This document shows, piece by piece, positions 1 through 6,851 of a stretch of DNA of 8,249 bases; the first letter of the stretch is position 1; each line of letters starts with the position of its first letter. The notes under the pieces were generated by a model. It was not told where the DNA came from. It was given only the letters and a program-made list of their open reading frames with translations, and did not search any database. The DNA comes from JAABYT01 sp041581935 (lineage in GTDB: Bacteria; Pseudomonadota; Gammaproteobacteria; HK1). The DNA is taken from positions 1-8,249 of the forward strand of contig JBFICP010000145.1 of NCBI GenBank assembly GCA_041581935.1, written 5' to 3'. Position numbers and translations under genes: made by a program.

Positions 1-1624
1 CCGCGTAGCTCTGGCCGCTGTCGCGAATGGCAGCGAACTCGTTGACGGCGCACGAGGCGCGATCTTCGTCTGCAAAGCGGGCTGCGAGTGGTCCGCGCAG
101 CGCGTCGCGGATCTCGTTCAAATCCGCTTGGTTCCAATCGGTATTCGCCATGCGCACGGTGCGTTGCTGTGTATAAGCCATCTCGGCACTGACGCAACCC
201 AACGCCGAGAACGCACTGGAGAACCGCGGCACGATTACCCGCGCAATATCGAAGGATCGCGCGAGCTCCACCGCGTGCATGGGTCCGGCACCACCGAAGG
301 CGATAAGCGTGCATTGTCGTCCATCGATGCCCTTCTCCACTGTGACGCGCCGAAGCGCACGCGCCATGGCGGCATTGGCGATCCGAACGATGCCGAGTGC
401 GAGCTCCCGCACGCTCGCTTCGAGCGCCGTAGCGAGCGGCGTAAGCGCGCGCTCGGCCGCATCGACGTCGAGGCGCAGATCGCCCACGGGGCGTTCGTGG
501 TCAAGATAACCGAGCAGCAGATTGGCGTCCGTGACGGTCGGCCACTCGCCGCCAAGCCCGTAACAGGCGGGGCCGGGCGCGGCGCCGGCGCTCTGAGGCC
601 CGACCCGCAGGGCACCGCTTTCGAGCCGCGCGATGGATCCTCCGCCGGCGCCGATGGACTCGACCGCCACCATCGGCGCGCGCAGTGGGCGATCGGCGAG
701 ACTGCGGTCGCTGCGAATCTCGGCACGGCCATCGACGATCAGGCACACATCGGTGGTGGTGCCGCCCATGTCGAAGCTGATCGCGTTGTCGAGCTCGAGC
801 GCACGCGCGACCCAGCCGGCGGCGCTGACCCCGGCGGCCGGTCCCGAGAACGCGAGTCCCAGAGGCTGCTCGCGCAATGCGGTGGGAGACGCCATGCCGC
901 CGGCCGAATGCATCAGATGCAGGCGGCTCGCCTCCGGTCGCGAAGTCTCGAGCCGGTCGAGATACCCGGCCGCGAGAGGCATGACGCCAGCGCTGAGCGC
1001 CGTGGTGCTGGTGCGCTCGTATTCGCGCGCCTCGGGGCTGATACGGTGAGAAAGAGCGACGAAGGGCGCGACCTCGCGCAACCGCTCGCCGAGCAGCGCC
1101 TCGTGCGTGCCGTTGGCGTAGGCGTGAAGCAGCGATACGGCCACCGCCTGGACACCGCTATCGGACACCTGGCGCACGACTGCGTCGATGGTTTCCGCGC
1201 TCATCGGCACGCGCACCTCGCCGCCGACATCGAGCCGCTCGGCCACCTCGAAGCGCAAATTCTCGGGAATCTGGGGAGTCACCTTGGGTTGCACGTCGAG
1301 CCTGTAGAGATGAAGCCGATTCTGACGCCCGATGGCGAGCGTGTCGGAAAAACCCTGGGTGGAAATCAGCGCCACATCGGCGAGACGATTCTCGACGATG
1401 GCATTGGTGATCAGGGTAGTGCCGTGCATGAGATCGCTAACCTGCAACCAGGAAATGCCCACCGCCTCCAGGGCTGCGAAAAGTCCTGCAAGCGGATCGG
1501 CGGCGTGGCTGCGGACCTTGGCCTCGCGTACATTTCCCGTCGAGGGGTGAAATGCCACGACATCGGTGAACGTGCCACCGATGTCGATGCCTACCTGCCA
1601 GCCGTTATTGCGCGCGTCAGCCAC
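1..1624 (-). CDS. hyuA: Hydantoinase/oxoprolinase family subunit A (N-methylhydantoinase A-like), 3' end outside window
   Basis: The reverse strand reads openly for 541 codons from a GTG at 1624-1622 to the left edge. Family HyuA proteins are usually near 680-700 residues, so roughly the C-terminal fifth is missing. Seen: N-terminal phosphate motif GIDIGGTFTDVV (residues 12-23), HGTT (67-70), second phosphate motif FDMGGTTTDV (284-293), GAGGGSIARLESG (325-337), VGPQSAGAAPGPACYG (341-356), VTDANLLLG (364-372), FGGAGPMHA (443-451) and RDSGQSYA at the edge. These are the ASKHA-type ATPase hallmarks of the HyuA/5-oxoprolinase/acetone carboxylase group, cytosolic enzymes that hydrolyse or carboxylate cyclic amides or ketones using ATP. 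Members usually work with a HyuB subunit, which would lie beyond the left edge. The GTG overlaps the stop of the upstream IclR gene by 8 bases (GTGGCTGA), implying translational coupling; no good Shine-Dalgarno precedes it. The exact substrate (N-methylhydantoin, hydantoin, 5-oxoproline) cannot be decided from sequence. Confidence 0.93.
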   Translation of the reverse strand, partial: MADARNNGWQVGIDIGGTFTDVVAFHPSTGNVREAKVRSHAADPLAGLFAALEAVGISWLQVSDLMHGTTLITNAIVENRLADVALISTQGFSDTLAIGRQNRLHLYRLDVQPKVTPQIPENLRFEVAERLDVGGEVRVPMSAETIDAVVRQVSDSGVQAVAVSLLHAYANGTHEALLGERLREVAPFVALSHRISPEAREYERTSTTALSAGVMPLAAGYLDRLETSRPEASRLHLMHSAGGMASPTALREQPLGLAFSGPAAGVSAAGWVARALELDNAISFDMGGTTTDVCLIVDGRAEIRSDRSLADRPLRAPMVAVESIGAGGGSIARLESGALRVGPQSAGAAPGPACYGLGGEWPTVTDANLLLGYLDHERPVGDLRLDVDAAERALTPLATALEASVRELALGIVRIANAAMARALRRVTVEKGIDGRQCTLIAFGGAGPMHAVELARSFDIARVIVPRFSSAFSALGCVSAEMAYTQQRTVRMANTDWNQADLNEIRDALRGPLAARFADEDRASCAVNEFAAIRDSGQSYA

Positions 1625-2372
1625 CGGATAACCGCGCGGAGATAGAATCCGCCGCCGCGCGCAGTTCCAGGGCCAGCTGCGCTTCCTCATAACGTTCAAG
1701 GCGCGCGGACAATCCGACCACGCCGACGCTGTAAAGGACCCCCGCGCCCGCCACGTTGACCGGCACCGCGTAGCTCAACACGCCCGGATCGAGCTCGTTT
1801 GAGCAAACAGCGTAGCCCTTGCGTCGCACCGCCTCGAGATCGTCGCGCACCTGCCGTGCATCCACGCGGGTATCATCGGTGTAGCGTATGCGTTTGCGTT
1901 TAAGAGCGCGCTCGATGAGCGATGGCTCCTGGAACGCGAAGATGGCTTTGGCCGATGCCGCGGCATGAATCGGCATGTCACGACCCGGGTGCACGTGTGC
2001 CTGGCCTTCACGGTTCGGCACGCTGGTTGCCAAGGATTCGACGCGATCGCCGCTGAGCCTGGCAACAAAAGCGGTCTCACCGAGCCTCTCGACCAGACCA
2101 TCGAGCAACGGTTTCACCGCCGCGTCCACCGATTTCGGTGACGCACCGAGATGCAGAAGCTTTGCCAGACGCGGTCCGAGCACGTAGATCTTGCGATTGT
2201 CGAGAGTCGCCAGATAACCGACATCGTGCAACGACGCCAGCAGACGGTGCACCGTGCCCCGCGGCAGTCCGGTTGCGTGCATGGTCTCGGTGAGCGACAG
2301 CCCGTTTGGACTCGACGCGATCGCATCGAGCACCGCCGCGTAGCGGAAGAGTATGCCTTTAGCGCTGCTCAT
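1617..2372 (-). CDS. IclR-family transcriptional regulator
   Basis: A 251-residue protein, normal for the IclR family. The N-terminal winged helix-turn-helix spans about residues 8-68: ALxxL-type helix around AAVLDAIAS, then LSLTETMHATGLPRGTVHRLLASLHDVGYL with the recognition helix at PRGTVHRLLASL. The effector domain follows (about 80-250), with the family signatures PIHAAASAKAIFAF (134-147) and GYAVCSNELDPGVLSYAVPV (186-205). Family members bind a small-molecule ligand in the C-terminal domain and act as dimers or tetramers on palindromic DNA. The ATG at 2372-2370 is preceded by GAGAG (2385-2381) at 8 bases, supporting this start. It overlaps hyuA by 8 bases and so is the first gene of an iclR-hyuA unit, most simply its pathway-specific regulator. 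A perfect palindrome at 2402-2415, 30 bases upstream of the start codon, is a candidate autoregulatory operator. The ligand is unknown. Confidence 0.95.
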   Translation of the reverse strand: MSSAKGILFRYAAVLDAIASSPNGLSLTETMHATGLPRGTVHRLLASLHDVGYLATLDNRKIYVLGPRLAKLLHLGASPKSVDAAVKPLLDGLVERLGETAFVARLSGDRVESLATSVPNREGQAHVHPGRDMPIHAAASAKAIFAFQEPSLIERALKRKRIRYTDDTRVDARQVRDDLEAVRRKGYAVCSNELDPGVLSYAVPVNVAGAGVLYSVGVVGLSARLERYEEAQLALELRAAADSISARLSGG

Positions 2373-2401
2373 CGAGCCGGCTCTCAGATGGAGGTTTCGA
2401 G

Positions 2402-2415
2402 AATTCCGCGGAATT
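2402..2415. promoter_or_regulatory. Perfect 14-base palindrome, candidate IclR-family operator
   Basis: AATTCCGCGGAATT reads identically on both strands. It lies 30 bases upstream of the iclR ATG and just downstream of a possible iclR -10 box (2439-2434), a position suited to autorepression. IclR-type regulators commonly bind palindromes of about this length; TTCC...GGAA arms resemble some described sites. The assignment to this regulator is inference. Confidence 0.4.
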
Positions 2416-2440
2416 GCCGGCGTGTTTGGCCGGATTATTG

Positions 2441-2475
2441 TTTCATTAAGCGGAACTATTTCTCATCTAATGAAA
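2441..2475. repeat. Inverted repeat, 8-base arms with 19-base spacer (AT-rich)
   Basis: TTTCATTA (2441-2448) is the exact reverse complement of TAATGAAA (2468-2475), separated by 19 bases. It lies in the AT-rich core of the divergent control region, 82 bases upstream of the cyclase start codon. It may be paired half-sites for a regulator or a leader RNA stem; the long spacer and lack of a following T-run argue against a terminator. Confidence 0.5.
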
Positions 2476-2484
2476 ACTATGCGC

Positions 2485-2519
2485 TCGGCCGCGAAACCCT
2501 GTCAAGGCATAGCGGCCGA
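2485..2519. repeat. Inverted repeat, 8-base arms with 19-base spacer (GC-rich)
   Basis: TCGGCCGC (2485-2492) is the exact reverse complement of GCGGCCGA (2512-2519), again with a 19-base spacer. It ends 37 bases before the cyclase ATG, so it could form a hairpin in the 5' leader of the cyclase-mttB transcript or serve as a binding site. Each arm contains the self-palindromic hexamer CGGCCG, which makes a chance match more likely in GC-rich DNA. Confidence 0.4.
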
Positions 2520-2556
2520 ATGGATTGTACGTCTCAAGGTGGATAAGCTCCGGCGT

Positions 2557-4338
2557 ATGCCGAACGACGCCGTCTCCCGCAAGCTCGCGGCGATCCTCTA
2601 TGCCGACGTCGTCGGTTACAGCCGGCTGACGGGCGACGATGAGCTCGGCACCCATCGCCGAGTCATGAGCGCGCTCGATTTCGCCACCGAAAGCATCAAG
2701 ACTTTTGACGGCAAGGTGCTGCGTTACGCCGGCGACGCCATACTTGCCGAGTTCTCCAGCGTCGTTGCAGCCGCCAACGCATCCGTTTCGATACAAAACG
2801 AGCTGCAATCACGCAATCAGGACGTACCCTTGGATCGCCAGGTGCAAGTGCGCATCGGAATTCACATCGGCGAAGTCCTGGAAGACCGGAACGAAATATT
2901 CGGCGAAGGCGTGAATCTCGCGGCGCGTCTGGAAGCCGCGGCCCCGCCGGGCGGAATCTGTGTGTCGGACACGGTGCACGATCAGATTGTCGGTCGAGTG
3001 GATGTCGAGTTCGAAGACGGCGGTCTCGAGAATTTCAAGAACATCGCCAAGCCCGTTCACGTCTACCGCTGGCCATCCGGATCGTCGACCTCGGCTCGGC
3101 CCGATTCGACGATCCCCGAGACAGCTGAGGCAGAACTGGATTTTCCCGACAAGCCGTCCATCGCTGTCCTGCCCTTCGATAACATGAGCAGCGATCCAGA
3201 CCAGGCTTTTTTCGCCGATGGCATCAGCGAGGATATTATTACCGAGCTTTCCAAGTTCCGCTCACTGTTCGTAATCGCGCGCAATTCGTCTTTCGCCTTC
3301 AAAGGACAGACGGCCGAAGTCAAGGAGGTGAGCAAAAAACTCGGGGTGCGTTACGTGGTGGAAGGCAGCGTCCGACGCAGTGGCAACCGGGTGCGCATCA
3401 CCGCGCAGCTGATCGACGCTGTCGACGACACGCACCTGTGGGCCGAACGCTACGACCGCGAGCTTAAAGACATCTTTGCCGTTCAGGACGAGGTCACCCA
3501 GTCCGTCGTCTCGACCATCGAGCCGCGCCTCGCCAGCACCGAGCGCCAGCGCGCGCACCGCCAGCCCACCGATAATCTCGGCGCCTGGGAATGCTATCAA
3601 CGAGCCCTTTGGCACCTGTATCAGTACCAGCACGATGATCTGCTCGAGGGGCTGGCGCTTCTCGAGCGCGCCATCGCACTGGATCCGACCTTTTCCTCGG
3701 CGTATGCGGGTCTCGCTCTTTCGCGCTATTACCATGTCGTCCTCGGATTTGCCCAGAATCGAAACGAGGAAATGGCGCGCGCCCTCGAGGCTGGCAAGAC
3801 CGCCATCAAGCTGGACGAGAACGACCCCTTTGCCCGCGTCGCACTCGGTCGCGTCTACACTCTGCACGCCCTGCACGACGCCGCAATCGAACAGTGCAAC
3901 ATCGCCATATCTCTCACGCCCAGCTACGCGAACGCGTATTTCGGACGCGCCCACAGCCTGTGGATGTCGGGTCGCGCAGACGAAGCCATCGTCTCTCACG
4001 ACGAAGCGATGCGCCTGAGTCCCCAGGACCCGATTATGTGGGCGTTCATGGCGAGCAAAGCCATCGCCCTCATCATGTTGGGTCGCTTCGAGGAAGGTCT
4101 CGACTGGGCGCTGAAGGCACAGCGACAACCCCGCACGGCGCTGTGGGCATTTCTGCCCGAGGCCAGCGCGCTGGCACTGCTCGACAGAACCGATGAAGCA
4201 CGTGCGGCGCTTGATCGCGCGCGGGAGCTACAACGCGACGTGTCGGTCGCATTCGTCGACCAGGTGCTGCCGATTACCGATGCCCGCTACCGCGAGCTCT
4301 TTGTCGGCGGTCTCGTCAAGGCCGGTATGCCTGAATGA
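2557..4338 (+). CDS. Class III adenylate/guanylate cyclase with TolB-like and TPR domains
   Basis: A 593-residue, apparently soluble protein. Residues about 8-172 form a class III cyclase domain: AAILYADVVGYSRL carries metal ligand D17, RYAGDAILAEF carries the second metal ligand D60, and FGEGVNLAARLE carries transition-state residues N120 and R124. The positions that usually read the purine base are R56 and E113 rather than the classic Lys/Asp, so cAMP versus cGMP is uncertain. A short hydrophilic linker without a membrane segment leads to a TolB/FlgO-like domain (about 198-325: PSIAVLPFDNMS, FADGISEDIITELS, VRYVVEGSVR, THLWAERYDREL), followed by TPR-type helices (about 343-560, e.g. AIALDPTFSSAYAGLALSRYY). 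This architecture is common in proteobacteria as a sensory cyclase; TPRs presumably bind a partner. The ATG at 2557 is chosen because the domain starts right after it; an in-frame GTG at 2539 and ATG at 2470 are alternatives. Only 22 bases separate it from the methyltransferase gene, suggesting co-transcription. Confidence 0.93.
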   Translation: MPNDAVSRKLAAILYADVVGYSRLTGDDELGTHRRVMSALDFATESIKTFDGKVLRYAGDAILAEFSSVVAAANASVSIQNELQSRNQDVPLDRQVQVRIGIHIGEVLEDRNEIFGEGVNLAARLEAAAPPGGICVSDTVHDQIVGRVDVEFEDGGLENFKNIAKPVHVYRWPSGSSTSARPDSTIPETAEAELDFPDKPSIAVLPFDNMSSDPDQAFFADGISEDIITELSKFRSLFVIARNSSFAFKGQTAEVKEVSKKLGVRYVVEGSVRRSGNRVRITAQLIDAVDDTHLWAERYDRELKDIFAVQDEVTQSVVSTIEPRLASTERQRAHRQPTDNLGAWECYQRALWHLYQYQHDDLLEGLALLERAIALDPTFSSAYAGLALSRYYHVVLGFAQNRNEEMARALEAGKTAIKLDENDPFARVALGRVYTLHALHDAAIEQCNIAISLTPSYANAYFGRAHSLWMSGRADEAIVSHDEAMRLSPQDPIMWAFMASKAIALIMLGRFEEGLDWALKAQRQPRTALWAFLPEASALALLDRTDEARAALDRARELQRDVSVAFVDQVLPITDARYRELFVGGLVKAGMPE

Positions 4339-4364
4339 CTGTGCAAGCACCACGCGTACCATGA
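4335..4364 (+). other. Nine-codon ORF bridging cyclase stop and mttB-like start
   Basis: An ATG at 4335 overlaps the cyclase TGA (ATGA, 4335-4338) and opens a 9-codon frame encoding MTVQAPRVP, whose TGA (4362-4364) overlaps the methyltransferase ATG (4361-4363) in a second ATGA. The arrangement could let ribosomes terminate and re-initiate twice across the junction, which would help explain how the downstream gene is translated without a visible Shine-Dalgarno. It may equally be chance, and no claim is made that the peptide has a function. Confidence 0.3.
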
Positions 4365-5896
4365 ACCGTCGCACAGGTAAACGCACGCGCACCCGTCGGC
4401 AACCCGCAGGCTCGCTCGTTCCGCAGCTGCCCTTTCAACAGCTGCGCAACCCCTACCCGCCGCTGGAGATCATTTCCTCCGACGAGCTCGAGTCGATTCA
4501 CGAGGCCTCGCTCGATCTCCTGGAACGGGTCGGTATCAATTTCCTGCTGCCGGAAGCGCGCGAAATTCTCGCCGCAGCCGGTGCCGACGTGGAGAAGGAC
4601 GGTTCGCGCGTGCGCTTCGACCGCGAGCTGATATTGTCTGAAATCGCGCACATTCCCACCGAGTTCACGCTGCACGCACGCAATCCCGATCACTCTCTGG
4701 TGTTCGGAGGAAACACGGTCAACTTTTCGGCAGTGGGCAGCCCGCCCAACTGGTCGGATCTCGAGAGCGGACGTCAGCCGGGAACCTTCGACGCCTACTG
4801 CAACTTTCTGCGCCTTACCCAGAGCACCAATATCGCCCAGATGGTCGCCGGGCACTCGGTCGAGCCGATGGACATCGAAACGCCGGTGCGCCACCTGGAC
4901 GCCACCATGGCCATGATCACGCTCACCGACAAAATCTTTCGTATCTACTCCCTGGGTCGGCAGCGCGTGCTCGACGTGCTGGATATGGTGCGCATTCTCT
5001 TCGGTGTCGACGAGGCCGAGTTCGCCGGGCAGGCGCGTGTTTTCACGATGATCAATTCCAATTCCCCGCTGCAGTACGACACTCCCATGTTGTGGGGCAT
5101 GATTGAGCTCGCGCGCTGCAGGCAACCCGTGATGATCACGCCTTTCACGCTCGCCGGTGCCATGGCGCCGGTGACCTTGGCCGGCGCGCTTACACTGCAG
5201 AACGCGGAGGCGCTCGCAGGGCTTGCGTTCGTGCAGATCGTCGGTCCCGGCACACCGATGATGTATGGCGGCTTCACGTCAAATGTCGACATGAAGAGCG
5301 GATCGCCCGCCTTCGGCACGCCGGAATACGTCAAAGCAACGCTCATTGGCGGCCAGCTCGCACGCCGCTACTCGGTGCCCTATCGCAGCTCCAATGTCAA
5401 CGCATCGAATGCCCCCGACGCCCAGGCGACCTACGAGTCCCAGATGTCCATCTGGGCCTCGGTGCTCGCGCACGCGAATTTTATCCACCATGGACTGGGC
5501 TGGCTCGAGGGCGGGCTCTGCGCATCGTTCGAGAAGTTCATCATCGACGCGGAAATGCTGCAGGGCATGGCGGAAGTGCTGCGTCCGCTTTCCGTGAGCG
5601 CCGCGGACCTCGCCGTCGATGCCATCGAAGCGGTCGGACCGGGCGGACACTTTTTCGGCTCGCCGCACACCATGGAGCGCTACGAGACGGCCTTCTATCA
5701 GCCGATGCTTTCGGACTGGCGCAACTTCGAGAGCTGGCAACAGGCGGGCGCGCTCGATGCCACGCATCGCGCGCACCGCATTTATCGGCAGCTGCTCGCG
5801 GAATACCAACAACCGCCGCTGGAAGCTGCGGTTAAAGAAGAACTCGAGTCGTTCATCGCGCGACGCAAGGAACAAGGCGGCGCACCGATGCAGTGA
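4361..5896 (+). CDS. MttB-superfamily (trimethylamine methyltransferase-like) corrinoid-dependent methyltransferase, non-pyrrolysine
   Basis: A 511-residue protein of the usual MttB-family length. Conserved blocks include LPFQQLRNPYPPLE (23-36), IHEASLDLLERVGINFL (46-62), FTLHARNPD (102-110), DATMAMITLTDK (180-191), YSLGRQR (196-202), ITPFTLAGAMAPVTLAGAL (259-277), YGGFTSNVDMKSG (302-314), RSSNVNASNAPD (342-353) and GPGGHFFGSPHT (426-437). The gene is open with no internal TAG and ends in TGA, so it does not use pyrrolysine; it belongs with the non-Pyl relatives, of which characterised members (e.g. the glycine betaine enzyme MtgB) move a methyl group from a quaternary amine to a corrinoid protein. 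The substrate here is unknown. The N-terminus has a basic tail (residues 3-13). It follows the cyclase gene by 22 bases; the start has no clear Shine-Dalgarno but fits the family N-terminus. No corrinoid protein or activase gene is visible in this window. Confidence 0.92.
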   Translation: MNRRTGKRTRTRRQPAGSLVPQLPFQQLRNPYPPLEIISSDELESIHEASLDLLERVGINFLLPEAREILAAAGADVEKDGSRVRFDRELILSEIAHIPTEFTLHARNPDHSLVFGGNTVNFSAVGSPPNWSDLESGRQPGTFDAYCNFLRLTQSTNIAQMVAGHSVEPMDIETPVRHLDATMAMITLTDKIFRIYSLGRQRVLDVLDMVRILFGVDEAEFAGQARVFTMINSNSPLQYDTPMLWGMIELARCRQPVMITPFTLAGAMAPVTLAGALTLQNAEALAGLAFVQIVGPGTPMMYGGFTSNVDMKSGSPAFGTPEYVKATLIGGQLARRYSVPYRSSNVNASNAPDAQATYESQMSIWASVLAHANFIHHGLGWLEGGLCASFEKFIIDAEMLQGMAEVLRPLSVSAADLAVDAIEAVGPGGHFFGSPHTMERYETAFYQPMLSDWRNFESWQQAGALDATHRAHRIYRQLLAEYQQPPLEAAVKEELESFIARRKEQGGAPMQ

Positions 5897-5919
5897 TCGG
5901 CGTGCGATTGCCAATATCG

Positions 5920-6849
5920 CTACGGTGATTCGTAATCGACTGGCGTCGCATGCCAGCCCTGCTCGTGCTTTCGCCAGTAGGTATCTCTGATGCGCGACGT
6001 GAGCGGCCCGGGTCTGCCGTTACCGAGTATGCGATCGTCGACACGTGTAATCGGCATGACGCCGCCGGCGGTGGAAGAAATAAAGATCTCGTCGGCGTCA
6101 CGCAGCTCATCCGGCGTTATGCTGCCGAGGCCAAAAGGAATTCTCAGCTCGTCACACAGCTCGCGTACCGTTTGGCGCGTGATGCCCTCCAGCACCGTAC
6201 CATCGGGCGTGGTGATACGGCCTTCGTGAACCCGGAAGACGTTAAAACCGGGCCCTTCGGAAACGCAGCCCTCGGCATCGACGAGAACCGCCGTCTCGCC
6301 GCCTCGCTCGAATGCCTGGAAGAGCGCCCGTGTCAGGTCGCCCCAGTGAAAATTCTTCACCGTCGGATCGACGCTCGCCGGAGAAATGCGCGGCACCTCG
6401 GTAATAATGAGGTGGGCGCCCTCTTCCTGGCGCTGCTGCGAAACGATCCAGACGAAGGGAATCGCGAATGCAAAGAACGTGTTGCGGCACCGTCGAGGGT
6501 CCCGCGATCCCGGGGCGGGTACTCCACGCGTGCAGATCATTTCGACGTACGCATCCCGAAGACCGCTGAGGCGCACGCAGCGTGTGAGGATGTCGCGGAT
6601 TTCGTCGCGAGCGTAGCCGGGATCGAGATGCAACCCGAGGCAGGAGCGCGCGAAGCGGTCCAGATGATCCTCGAGGCGGAAGAAGCTGCCCTTCCATACG
6701 TGAACGACATCGTAGGTGACGTCGGAGCGCGTAAACCCCCAGTCGAGCAGCGGCAGACGGGCCTCGCCGATAGGCACATAGCTTCCGTCCACGAATGCCG
6801 CGCCGTCGTTCAAAGATCGGGCGCTCGCGCTGTTCTCGATTGCGACCAT
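5920..6849 (-). CDS. Fold-type IV PLP aminotransferase, (R)-amine transaminase/D-amino-acid transaminase-like
   Basis: A 309-residue class IV aminotransferase. Seen: FVDGSYVPIGEARLPLLDWGF (19-39), RLEDHLDRF with likely phosphate-contacting R65, Schiff-base lysine K165 in DPTVKNFHWGDLTRALF, pyridine-nitrogen-contacting E198 in SEGPGFNVF, GITRQTV (222-228), STAGGVMPI (259-267) and the C-terminal PVDY. From memory these blocks resemble fungal and actinobacterial (R)-selective amine transaminases more closely than classic IlvE, but the His found in the GFxHSDLTY block of those enzymes is Arg here (R41), and the following flap reads RGVPAPGSRDP. The substrate is therefore open: a D-amino acid, a branched-chain amino acid or an (R)-amine. 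ATG at 6849 is preferred over a TTG one codon earlier because AGGGG lies six bases upstream. It is convergent with the methyltransferase gene (23-base gap) and divergent from the lipoprotein gene, so it is its own transcription unit. Confidence 0.9.
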   Translation of the reverse strand: MVAIENSASARSLNDGAAFVDGSYVPIGEARLPLLDWGFTRSDVTYDVVHVWKGSFFRLEDHLDRFARSCLGLHLDPGYARDEIRDILTRCVRLSGLRDAYVEMICTRGVPAPGSRDPRRCRNTFFAFAIPFVWIVSQQRQEEGAHLIITEVPRISPASVDPTVKNFHWGDLTRALFQAFERGGETAVLVDAEGCVSEGPGFNVFRVHEGRITTPDGTVLEGITRQTVRELCDELRIPFGLGSITPDELRDADEIFISSTAGGVMPITRVDDRILGNGRPGPLTSRIRDTYWRKHEQGWHATPVDYESP

Positions 6850-6851
6850 CA

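Larger units (their letters stand above)
2373..2556. promoter_or_regulatory. Divergent intergenic control region between the iclR-hyuA and cyclase-mttB units
   Basis: A 184-base gap between divergent start codons, visibly richer in A/T around 2431-2480 than the surrounding genes. It holds a 14-base palindrome (2402-2415) and two inverted repeats (2441-2475 and 2485-2519), listed separately. Weak promoter-like hexamers exist: on the minus strand AATAAT (2439-2434) could be a -10 box for iclR, without a good -35; on the plus strand TTGTTT (2438-2443) and TCTCAT (2461-2466) are 17 bases apart, matching sigma-70 consensus poorly. No promoter is assigned with confidence. The open reading of the cyclase frame continues upstream into this gap but shows no conserved domain before 2557. 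Confidence 0.6.

Noticed and set aside
128..1645. A 505-codon open frame on the plus strand
   Set aside because: It is antisense to hyuA, whose reverse-strand product shows many conserved motifs; the plus-strand product is Arg/His/Gly-rich with no domain, as expected from GC-rich shadow frames.
2374..2383. Palindrome GAGCCGGCTC just before the iclR start
   Set aside because: Ten bases, GC-rich and overlapping the Shine-Dalgarno; likely chance, and less convincing than the 14-base palindrome nearby.
2353..2556. Upstream extension of the cyclase reading frame to an ATG at 2353
   Set aside because: The extra 68 codons overlap the iclR start on the other strand and the control region, and carry no conserved cyclase sequence; the ATG at 2557 starts just before the domain.
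3262..4128. A 288-codon open frame on the minus strand inside the cyclase gene
   Set aside because: Antisense to the well-supported TolB/TPR region; no recognisable motif.
4193..4360. Upstream extension of the methyltransferase frame inside the cyclase gene
   Set aside because: It would overlap the cyclase by nearly 150 bases with unrelated sequence; the family N-terminus begins near the ATG at 4361.
4316..5125. A 269-codon open frame on the minus strand
   Set aside because: Antisense to the MttB-family gene; low-complexity His/Arg/Gly-rich product without domains.
5885..5900. CCGAT-N6-ATCGG stem at the end of the methyltransferase gene as a bidirectional terminator
   Set aside because: Only a five-base stem overlapping the stop codon, with no T-run on either strand.
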